Part shown: positions 9,001-16,555 of the stretch, piece by piece
Numbering within the stretch: position 1 is the stretch's first letter
Layout of the letters: each line of letters starts with the position of its first letter
Assembly: GCA_947502145.1 (NCBI GenBank)
Contig: CANMYO010000001.1
Span: 744,001-808,000 of the forward strand
DNA: 64,000 nt
Reading direction: 5' to 3'
Source: an uncultured Paracoccaceae bacterium
GTDB taxonomy: Bacteria > Pseudomonadota > Alphaproteobacteria > Rhodobacterales > Rhodobacteraceae
The notes under the pieces: generated by a model
The model's input: only the letters and a program-made list of their open reading frames with translations
Database searches by the model: none
What the model was told of the DNA's origin: nothing
Position numbers and translations under genes: made by a program

Positions 9001-10026
9001 TTACGTGTCGGCGCGCGGGGCGGCGGTACTGTCGCGGACAATCAATTCCGGTGTGATGATCATCGGGTCTTTTGCACCCGGCTGATCCTCCAGAACGGCG
9101 ATGAGCTTGCGCGCGGCCAGCTTGCCCCATTCCCGGCGCGGCAAGCGGATGGAAGACAGACCCGGATTGAATACGGCCGAATAGGGCATATCGTCATATC
9201 CTATGACAGAAATATCCGTTGGCACGCGCAACCCCGCTTTCCACAGCCCGTGCAACAGGCCGGTTGCAGTTTCGTCGTTGTGTACGAAAACGGCTGTGGG
9301 CAGATTGCCCGACGCAACAAGGTTACGCGCGGCACTTTGTCCAAACTCAATTGATAGGTCGCCAAAAATGCGGCGTTCGTCTTGCGGATCAATGCCGACT
9401 TTCAAGAGCGCATCGCGAAAGCCAAGATAGCGGCGCTCGAACTGGGGTATGTTGAGAGATCCGCAGACCTGCACGATATTGGTGTGCCCCAACCCTATCA
9501 GGTGTTCAGCCGCAAGGCGCCCGCCCAGTTCGTCACCGGTACGCACGGTCGGCAATTCCAGCTCGCGGTGACCGCCGCAGGAGACCAATGGCGGGCCGGA
9601 ATAGATGCCCTGATCGTCGCTGGGCAGCAGGTCTTCGGGAATGCTGAGCGTATTCAGGATCATCCCACCCGCCTGATTCATCAACAGCATGTCGGTATAG
9701 ATGCGCTCCGTCTCCGTATCCCCTGAGGTGTCGCCGATCAGAACGGCATAGCCGTGTAGACGCGCCTCTTCTTCGATGCCCTTAAAGAAGGAGGCAAAGA
9801 AGGCGTTGGTAATATCGGACACCAAGACCAGGAGCGTCTTGGAACTGCCGCGACGCAATTCGGCGGCGGCCTGATTGGCGCGGTAGCCTATCCGTTTCAT
9901 GGCATCAAAAACCGCGTCACGTGTCTGCGGCTTAACGTCGTCAGGTTTGGACATGGCGCGCGAGACAGTTGCGATCGAGACTCCCGCCTCGCGTGCCACG
10001 TCCTTTACCGTCGGTTTCTTTGCCAT
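9001..10026 (-). CDS. LacI-family transcriptional regulator
   Basis: The start is set at MAKKPTVKDVAREAGVS, 21 codons into the track ORF, where the canonical LacI helix-turn-helix and hinge begin (SIATVSRAM; YRANQAAAELRRG). A periplasmic-binding-protein-like effector domain follows to residue 341, with no visible damage. It is the last gene of the decayed sugar ABC operon, 20 bp after the ATPase gene. Two LacI-type palindromes at 13836-13870, before the first gene, are its likely operators. The effector is probably a sugar or sugar derivative. Confidence 0.92.
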   Translation of the reverse strand: MAKKPTVKDVAREAGVSIATVSRAMSKPDDVKPQTRDAVFDAMKRIGYRANQAAAELRRGSSKTLLVLVSDITNAFFASFFKGIEEEARLHGYAVLIGDTSGDTETERIYTDMLLMNQAGGMILNTLSIPEDLLPSDDQGIYSGPPLVSCGGHRELELPTVRTGDELGGRLAAEHLIGLGHTNIVQVCGSLNIPQFERRYLGFRDALLKVGIDPQDERRIFGDLSIEFGQSAARNLVASGNLPTAVFVHNDETATGLLHGLWKAGLRVPTDISVIGYDDMPYSAVFNPGLSSIRLPRREWGKLAARKLIAVLEDQPGAKDPMIITPELIVRDSTAAPRADT

Positions 10027-10045
10027 GCGCATTACATTCAACCGG

Positions 10046-10993
10046 TCATGCCGCCATTGGCCGACCCTCATGATTGCACCTGTGAACACATTGCGGGTCC
10101 GGTTTCAATGAGACGATGTCGCCGACCTTTTGTCCACACTGACCAGTCAGATTGACAGTCAGCGCGCCGGTGCCGTCGACATTCACATAAAGAACCGTGT
10201 CATGGCCCTGCCGCACGATGAAGTGTTCGAGACGCACAGCCAGCGTCGCCGCGCCCGCGGCCACAGCATGGGGGCCGGTAATGAAATTCATCTTGGGTGA
10301 ACCGATAAATCCCGCGAAAAACTCAGACGCCGGGTTGTTATACACGTCCATCGGGCTGCCGATCTGTTCGCCATAGCCGCGATTCAGAACGACAATCCGG
10401 TCGGCCAATGTCATGGCCTCAACCTGATCGTGGAACGTGTAGATCATGGTGGATTGCATGCGTTGGTGCAGGTTGCTGATCTCAACACGGGTTTCAGAAT
10501 GCAGTGCAGCGTTGAGGTTCGACAGCGGTTCGTCAAGCAGGGCCACCTTGGGTTTGCGCACAATGGCAATACGCTGACGCTGCCCACCGGAAAGTTGATC
10601 CGGTTTGCGGTCCGGATATGGCCCAAGCTGCACAGCGTCGGTGGCTTCCTTCACCTTCGCCGCGATTTCAGCTTTGAATTTTCGTAAAAGGCAAAGCGAG
10701 AAACCCAAGTTATCGGCCACCGTCATCTGCGGATAAAATGCGTAGGACTGGAACACCATCGCGATGTGGCGCTGTTTGGGGGACAAGGCATCGCCGCGGA
10801 CCTCTCCGATTTCAAGTTCGCCACACGTCATCTCCTCCAGTCCGGCGAACATCCGTAGCAACGTGGATTTGCCCCGGCCCGACGGACCAACAAAGACGAT
10901 AAGTTCACCGTCCGCGATGGACAGGTTGATGACGTGCAAGACCACAACCTGTCCATAGGATTTCGGCATGTTTTCCAACGCGAGGCCAGCCAT
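10046..10993 (-). CDS. Sugar ABC transporter ATPase (MalK/UgpC-like), altered motifs
   Basis: A 315-aa MalK-like ATPase with a C-terminal TOBE-like part. Walker A is GPSGRGKST (Cys to Arg compared with the usual GPSGCGKST), the Q-loop VFQSYAFYP is normal, and the signature LSGGQRQRIAI runs directly into VRKPKV, lacking about four residues (GRAI) that normally intervene. The D-loop reads SNLN instead of SNLD, and the switch region TFHDQ instead of T-H-D-Q. The reading frame is intact, but the changes suggest a non-functional or decaying subunit. This agrees with the damaged permease and binding-protein genes of the same operon. Confidence 0.8.
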   Translation of the reverse strand: MAGLALENMPKSYGQVVVLHVINLSIADGELIVFVGPSGRGKSTLLRMFAGLEEMTCGELEIGEVRGDALSPKQRHIAMVFQSYAFYPQMTVADNLGFSLCLLRKFKAEIAAKVKEATDAVQLGPYPDRKPDQLSGGQRQRIAIVRKPKVALLDEPLSNLNAALHSETRVEISNLHQRMQSTMIYTFHDQVEAMTLADRIVVLNRGYGEQIGSPMDVYNNPASEFFAGFIGSPKMNFITGPHAVAAGAATLAVRLEHFIVRQGHDTVLYVNVDGTGALTVNLTGQCGQKVGDIVSLKPDPQCVHRCNHEGRPMAA

Positions 10994-11004
10994 GATAGCC
11001 TCTC

Positions 11005-12033
11005 TTATCTCGCCACGCGTGGTGCGCGGATGATTTTCTGAACAGTTTCCAGTGACGCCGCCTGTAGCTGACGCTCAGTCCGGCCGGCCTGTATCGCGGC
11101 AATGTCATGCACGATCATGTCGCCGATCGGATGCCGCCCGCCATCAACGGCCGCGGCACGATGGGGCGACCAGATGGTGTTTTCGGCCTGCCGCAGTGGA
11201 TCGCGTTTGGGCACCGGTTCGCTTGGGAAAACATCACTGGCGACGCGCAGCTGTCCCCGTTCGGCGGCCTCTAGCAAGGCTTGAAAATCCACAAGATGGG
11301 CGCGACTGACGACAACAACGAGAGTGCCCACAGGCATCTTTCGTATCAGATCCCGCGACACCAGATGGTAATTCTCGTCAGTTGGCGCTGCCGTGACGAC
11401 GACGCAGCGGCAGGTGGTCACGGCCTCTTCCAACTCACAAAACGTGATGTCATCCGGCGCATTTCCTGAGGTCTCAAGCCATGGGTCAAAGGCTTTGATC
11501 CGCGGCGAGAACGGGGCCAGAAGCCGGGCGACCTCTTTCGCGATGGAGCCATAACCGACAAAGCTGATGGATTGCCCATAAAGCGAGAAATCGGTGCCTG
11601 TGTTGTCAGCCAGCCAGCGTTCCGTACCATTGCGAAACCGCTCGTGTTCTTCAACGATCCCGCGGGCGCCTGCAAGGATGAGGCCCAGGGCCATTTCCGC
11701 GACCGAATAGCGAAACCCGGGTGCGCACGACAGCACCTCGATTCCGCGCGCGAAACAGACTTCGTAATCCAGTCCTGTCTGGAACGTGCCCGAAACCTCG
11801 ACAATGGCGCGCAGGTTCGGGGCCATTGTGATTTCTTCCCGGGTCAATTGCGGCTTTGCCGCGACCACGTATTCTGCCTCTGGCAGGCGTTCCAGAAAGG
11901 TGTCACGCGACATGGGCCAATTCACACCGCCAGTGACGTGGCACATGTCCAGCAGGGCGCTGTAGGCTGCGGGGCGGAACAGCTCTTCGATCTGGCGAAA
12001 GTGCTGGTCCATGATCAGGGACGGTTTGGTCAT
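11005..12033 (-). CDS. D-isomer-specific 2-hydroxyacid dehydrogenase
   Basis: A 342-aa protein with the family's two-domain layout. It shows the NAD-binding stretch SFVGYGSIAKEVARLLAPF and the catalytic triad: Arg in VVSRAHLVDF, Glu in DVFPSEPVP and His in TIWSPHRAA. It interconverts a 2-hydroxy and a 2-oxo acid with NAD(P)H in the cytoplasm. The start overlaps the permease stop by 4 bp (ATGA). Unlike its transport neighbours it shows no deletions, so it may still be under selection. It resembles phosphoglycerate/glyoxylate reductase-type members; the substrate is open. Confidence 0.88.
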   Translation of the reverse strand: MTKPSLIMDQHFRQIEELFRPAAYSALLDMCHVTGGVNWPMSRDTFLERLPEAEYVVAAKPQLTREEITMAPNLRAIVEVSGTFQTGLDYEVCFARGIEVLSCAPGFRYSVAEMALGLILAGARGIVEEHERFRNGTERWLADNTGTDFSLYGQSISFVGYGSIAKEVARLLAPFSPRIKAFDPWLETSGNAPDDITFCELEEAVTTCRCVVVTAAPTDENYHLVSRDLIRKMPVGTLVVVVSRAHLVDFQALLEAAERGQLRVASDVFPSEPVPKRDPLRQAENTIWSPHRAAAVDGGRHPIGDMIVHDIAAIQAGRTERQLQAASLETVQKIIRAPRVAR

Positions 12034-12821
12034 TTCACCGCCCTCGCCGTCATGCCGCGCGTGAAACTGCGTTGGAACACGAGCAACAGCAGGACCACCG
12101 GGATTGCCATATTCACCGTGCCAGCGGAGAGGCCAGTGGTATCCCAGGTCATCGTGCCCTGGATACTCAACAGCCCAACGGACAATGTCCGCAGCTCGTC
12201 AGGTGTCATCAAGAGCAGGCGCAGCAGCAGGTCGTTCCCGCCCCAGAGGAATTCCAGCAGCGCTGTGGTGACGACCGCAGACGTCACAATGGGCATGAAC
12301 ACGCGCCAGCAGACTTGGAGTTCTGTTGCGCCGTCGATCCACGCAGCATCGAGCAGCGCGTTGGAGACACCTGCAAAATAGGAGGTGAGCATGAAGACAA
12401 ACACCGACAGGGCCAGTGCGAAGTCGGCAAAGATCACACCCAGATGGGTGTTGAGCAAACCCAGCACATGCACGATCTGAAAATGCGGCAGCACCACTGC
12501 CATCACCGGGATCATCCCTTTAGGCTGATACATCCAGCGCCAGGTCGTGGCGACAGCCAAAGGTGAAATGACAACGGGCAGCACGATACAGGTCTGGATC
12601 AACAGGCGCGTTTTCCATACCCGCGCCAACATCGTTGCGATGATAAGTCCCAGCCCGATGTAGTTGCGCTCTGGGCCGATACTTTCCCGACCCGTGAACG
12701 CGTTTTCGATCACTGAATCGGTCGGGTACAGGGCAAAAAGAATGTAAATCGAAATGGCAGGCAGGAGGAACAGAATGGGGTTCAACCGCTGCGCAAGTTT
12801 CGAATTTGGATCAAGAAACAT
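12030..12821 (-). pseudogene. Chimeric sugar ABC permease: MalF-type N-part joined to MalG-type C-part
   Basis: The ORF is open (263 aa) but is not one normal permease. Residues 1-57 match the start of a MalF/UgpA-type subunit (NPILFLLPAISIYILFALYP). About 50-60 residues are then missing before LLPVV-type sequence (CIVLPVVISPLAVATTWRW), ending at MYQPKG. The next residue, MIPVMAVVLP, is already the middle of a MalG/UgpE-type subunit, which continues through the EAA loop (LLDAAWIDGATELQVCWRVF) to its natural C-terminus (FTRGMTARAVK). In-frame deletions have therefore fused two adjacent permease genes. No other permease gene is present in the operon. Confidence 0.8.
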
Positions 12822-13804
12822 GTCGTCATCTCCGCAGAGGTGAGGGATTGGGCACGGCCTTTGGGTAGCTGGGAGACTGCCCGGAAACCGCCCCCCTGAG
12901 ATCTGCCGTGGCGATATTCGTCGTTGCCATCAGGCAGCGTGATCTCACTCGCCGCTTTGGCTTTGTCCCAGGCGCTTTGCATTTCAGCCGTATAGTCCTC
13001 GGGGGACATCACGTTGAGCAACCGCCCTTGCAAACCGTCATTGGACACCGTTGTCGGGCCACCGGGCGTTATGGTGTCAAGGAATGCGGGCACAGACCCG
13101 TTGGCGGCATGATCATCTGACGTTTTCCAAATGTCCCGTGCCAGTTGGGATATATCGGCTTGCGCCAGCGCTTCGTTGGTTGGGCCAACGGGGATGGGCC
13201 CCGTGTTCAACAGCGCAACACGACCAACCGTTTTGATGAACATGCCGTTGAGGAAGGCAATCGCCTCGCCTTTCACTTCAGAGCCTTCGCGGATGTACCA
13301 ACCGCTGCCGATCGAATTTGGTGGGCGAATTTGCTGGCTGTCTTCGAAAGGAGGCACGGCAAAAACGTCATAGTCGCTGATCCGGTCGCCAGCGGCCTCG
13401 ATCCCGCCACCGATGACCCAGGGCCCGGTGAGGGTCATGGGCCCTTCACCCACCCAGAAGTAGTCCATCAATTTGCCATACCCGATTGCCGCAGGCGTTG
13501 CGCCGAACCAGCCGACCGGGCCCATTTCCTGCAATTTTGTCGCAGCAGCGACAAATGGCGCATCAGTCCATTCGCCATCACCGAACAGGACATTTTCGAT
13601 TCCGTCAGGACTAGCGTTGTGGCCAAACGTCAAGGAGTGCCAATGGGTTACGAGCCATTTGTCTGCACCGGCAATGCCTATGGGCGTATCATAACCCGCT
13701 TCGTGCAGCGCGGCGACAGTGGCTTCCATGTCTTCCCAGGTTGTCGGGACTGGCAAAATGCTCAGCAATCCAGCGGCCGTTGCTGCGCCAAAAATCTTCC
13801 TCAT
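12782..13804 (-). pseudogene. Sugar ABC binding protein with internal deletion and altered C-terminus
   Basis: The ORF begins with a signal peptide (MRKIFGAATAAGLLSILPVP) but jumps directly to TTWEDMEATVAALHEAGYD. In full-length family members that stretch lies about 130 residues into the mature protein, so most of the first lobe is missing. The middle is well conserved (GPMTLTGPWVIGGG). After SEITLPDGNDE the C-terminus becomes unrelated, basic and Ser/Gly-rich, and overlaps the permease start by 40 bp, which suggests a frameshift past the original stop. The product is unlikely to bind sugar. Confidence 0.75.
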
Positions 13805-13835
13805 CCAAACCTCTTTCTAATGTGGTCAATTGAAA

Positions 13836-13870
13836 TGTATTCGATTACATAAACTCTGTAAACGAATACA
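13836..13870. promoter_or_regulatory. Two tandem LacI-family operators
   Basis: TGTATTCGATTACA (13836-13849) and TGTAAACGAATACA (13857-13870) are both near-palindromes with the central CG and TGTA/TACA arms typical of LacI-family operators. Their start-to-start spacing is 21 bp, two helical turns, which suits cooperative binding. They lie 32-66 bp upstream of the binding-protein start, in the promoter of the decayed sugar operon. The LacI protein encoded at 9001-10026 is the obvious candidate ligand. Confidence 0.7.
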
Positions 13871-14685
13871 TATTTCCGGTTAGATCGTTGGTTTCACTTG
13901 TGAATTCTGCAAATTTTCTGAAAACCGGTTAGAGGGCCTGACCTGCTGACCCGAATTCTGATCCGTCCCGACAGGTGATTCTCCGGCATTGGAATGGGCG
14001 ACGCGCGGGGCTAACGCGGGACACGGCAGCCTGCACGGGATAGCGGATTGAAGGCACCGGCCTGTTGTCGTGATGTATCCGTGCACACTGCTGCCTGCAA
14101 AGCCCGGCACGGCAGCTACTGCCCCGGGGGCCTGACGGGTTCGGGTCTAGAACGTCAGATGGAACTCGGACTTATGCTGCGTGATGATCCGCGCTTGCAG
14201 GTCGCTGTCGGATAGGGTCGCCCCGCGCGGCAAATCCATATGGCAAGAAGCCATTGCCACTGAACTGGAGGTACGCTGATTTGCTTGGGCAGAATTTCGC
14301 GTGGATTAAGCGGGGCATTGTTCCGGCTGAACGGGTTGCAAAGGGCGCACCTCTTGTTTGCGCGACCGACGCGCGTCGTGAAAATATATCCCAATCCAAG
14401 TGGGAGACATCGCGTATCATTGACCAGTGCTCACCCTCAGCACGGCTTTCAAGCGGGCGCTGCATGGGGCAGCAAAGTGCCCACCTTTCCTGCGTTCAGG
14501 AATCTTGCGCCATAGCCTTTATGTCCGACACAAAATCGGAGCCGACATTCTCCCAACAGCCAAAACGCATGTTTTCGGCATCATTCCAATCCGGTTAAGA
14601 CGACGCCAAATTTACCACAGGCTGACCTGCTTCGCCCGTGAATCCGCGCCAATAAGTTGGCGCTGTTCAGGGTTTGGTCCTCTTC
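13871..14685. other. Gene graveyard, no intact gene
   Basis: No complete ORF is convincing here. On the minus strand several overlapping fragments end near 14155-14172; one frame near 14165-14240 reads as a plausible protein C-terminus (DSDLQARIITQHKSEFHLTF) that I do not recognise. A perfect hairpin GCGCCAA-TAAG-TTGGCGC sits at 14646-14663. With the pseudogene and IS3 end just to the right, this looks like a degraded segment. Confidence 0.45.
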
Positions 14686-14760
14686 TCACCGTTGGTGAGG
14701 CTCCCGCAGTGTGAGGCCGTCGAGGCTCGAATGCGGGCGGTGATGTTTCCTCCGCCACTG
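14686..14760 (-). mobile_element. IS3-family transposase C-terminal remnant
   Basis: The last 24 codons before the stop read QWRRKHHRPHSSLDGLTLREP, the standard end of IS3-family OrfB proteins (W-R...RPHSSLDGLTP). The join to the preceding enolase-superfamily sequence (…CDTVRADVS) is abrupt at about 14760. Only this tail survives; the rest of the element is absent. Confidence 0.65.
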
Positions 14761-15390
14761 GCTGACGTCAGCACGAACCGTGTCGCACGCGTCGGCTGCG
14801 ATGGATTGTGCGACACCCCATGCGCCGCCGCGCGTTGTTTCGGTTCCTACGACTTCAACGTCCACGGCAGCACGCAGCCGCGCGTATTTTTTCAGCTTGC
14901 AATCGCGGAAAGGTTCTTCCAGCCCGGGAAAATCCAAGCTCTCGGCGTACGGGCGACACGGATGGCTTTGGGTTTTGAATTTTCAGCAACAGGGTCCGTC
15001 ATCACGATGATGTCCGGTCCTACAACCTGATGCACGGCAGCATGGTTCGCCATGTCCATTTCTGACGGGCCGCAGGGATGAAAATTGTAGGCCTTGAACC
15101 CCCTCACTTTGTATTTCCGGGCTTCCGCGACGTGTTCCTCAAACGTCGTCAACCACAGGCTTGCCGGGGTTCAGGGTTCTGATCTGCCTGCTGTCACCGG
15201 GATGGGCCGGTCACACTTTATCGTAACGTTCACCGCCACATTCGGCGCATCGCCACAAGCCTTTATCAGGCGACAAAGGATAGAACGGCTGAAGGCCCAT
15301 TGATATCGCGGCGGACCTTGAACGCCGTAGCGCTGGTGGAGGTGCTCGAACAATTCGCGCAGAGTTTGAAATCCGGGCTATTTCAGTGGC
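14761..15390 (-). pseudogene. Mandelate racemase/muconate-lactonizing (enolase superfamily) pseudogene
   Basis: Pieces in different minus-strand frames line up with one enolase-superfamily protein. They are an N-terminal part with FEHLHQRYGVQGPPRYQW and IKACGDAP (about 15350-15260), then EEHVAEARKYKVRGFKAYNFHPCGPSEMDM with VMTDPVAENS (15150-14990), then LEEPFRDCKLKKYARLRAAVDVEVVGTETTRGG (14930-14800). At least two frameshifts separate them, and the C-terminal third is replaced by an IS3 tail. Intact relatives are sugar-acid dehydratases or racemases, which would fit the neighbouring sugar operon. Confidence 0.75.
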
Positions 15391-15492
15391 CAAGGAATAG
15401 AACTATCATGTCAATCTCACTCCCTCGGGTCGGGTCGATAGCATTTGCTGCGGCCCGCCGCGGAAGGCCGTGCTCAAACAGGAATGTGCAAA

Positions 15493-16299
15493 ATGAGTTT
15501 GCCCGAATTTGTCCCATCCGTCGCGTCGGATATTGAAGCTATCGTTCAATCCAAGTTGACGGCTCTCGAAGCGGATCACGGTGTACACATACTATTTGCC
15601 ATCGAAAGCGGCAGTCGCGCCTGGGGATTTCCGTCGCCTGACAGCGATTATGATGTGCGGTTCATCTATGCCCGGCAACCTGACTGGTACTTGAGTATCA
15701 AGCCGGGCCGCGATGTTATTGAACTGCCTATCGAAGGCGACTGGGACATCAACGGCTGGGATATTCGCAAAGCGCTTGGGCTATTGATCAAGCCCAATCC
15801 GGTCATGCTGGAATGGCTGTCGAGCCCGATCCGGTATCGCTGGAATGGTGCGGTCTGTGATCGGTTGATCCGATTTGCGGACAAGACAACATTTGGTGAA
15901 TCATGCCTGCATCACTATCGCAATCTGGCGGTAAAACAGTGGGACAAGCATGTCGGGGACAGCCCTGATGTGTCCTTGAAGAAATATTTCTACATTTTGC
16001 GTCCCGCGCTGGCGATTTCATGGATTCGGCAAAATCCCTTGGTCCAGCCACCAATGAACCTTCAGGCACTTGTTGAGGGGCAGTCTTTGGGGCGGGACCT
16101 TATCGCGCAAATTGAACGGTTGCTGGTCCTGAAATCCGCTGCGAAAGAGATCGGGCGCGGCCCACGCATTCCCATGATTGATACCTTCATCCATGAACAG
16201 ATTGCCTGGGCCGAGGTTGTGGCAAAAGAGGAAAAACGTCCGGGTTTAATGGATGAAGGCGACGCGTTGTTGAGGGCCATTGTGAAGCGAGAATTGTGA
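15493..16299 (+). CDS. Nucleotidyltransferase-domain protein (COG3541-like)
   Basis: A 268-aa protein. The start is set at MSLPEFVPS (ATG 15493, AGGA upstream); the track ORF starts 16 codons earlier in sequence without a ribosome site. The nucleotidyltransferase signature ESGSRAWGFPSPDSDYDVRFIY (G-S then S-D-x-D) is at about residues 38-58. Related proteins are called predicted nucleotidyltransferases (YcgL group of COG3541); their substrates are not established. The gene stands alone between the graveyard and the BCCT operon, convergent with the latter. Confidence 0.8.
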   Translation: MSLPEFVPSVASDIEAIVQSKLTALEADHGVHILFAIESGSRAWGFPSPDSDYDVRFIYARQPDWYLSIKPGRDVIELPIEGDWDINGWDIRKALGLLIKPNPVMLEWLSSPIRYRWNGAVCDRLIRFADKTTFGESCLHHYRNLAVKQWDKHVGDSPDVSLKKYFYILRPALAISWIRQNPLVQPPMNLQALVEGQSLGRDLIAQIERLLVLKSAAKEIGRGPRIPMIDTFIHEQIAWAEVVAKEEKRPGLMDEGDALLRAIVKREL

Positions 16300-16517
16300 C
16301 TGGCGCGGAAGCGACCCGTTATTATTGATGGCTGTCAAAGCATGCTGACAGCCCAGCAGCAAAGGGTTTGACCAAAGCCCGCGTGAAGACGTGGATGTGC
16401 GAAACGGGCGCGCGATTGTCCGCTTGGGAGTTGCAACGCGATGCCCGTTATTCGAGAGATTGGTTTTTGGTGCGCTGTCCGATGGGACCGCAACAGTTTT
16501 ACCCTAGTACGAATGAC

Positions 16518-16544
16518 GTAGGCCGCGAATGCTTCGCGACCTAC
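16518..16544 (-). terminator. Hairpin after the BCCT operon
   Basis: Read on the minus strand, GTAGGTCGCGAAGCATTCGCGGCCTAC forms a 12-bp stem (one G-U pair) with a GCA loop, starting 12 bp after the BCCT stop codon. On the plus strand the same position is a C-A mismatch, so the structure favours minus-strand transcripts. No clear U tract follows. It probably ends the operon or stabilises its 3' end. The rest of the 256-bp gap to 15493-16299 holds nothing I can support. Confidence 0.5.
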
Positions 16545-16555
16545 TTGTTTGTAAT

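Noticed and set aside
11572-12381. 269-codon plus-strand ORF
   Set aside because: Antisense to the dehydrogenase and permease; no motif.
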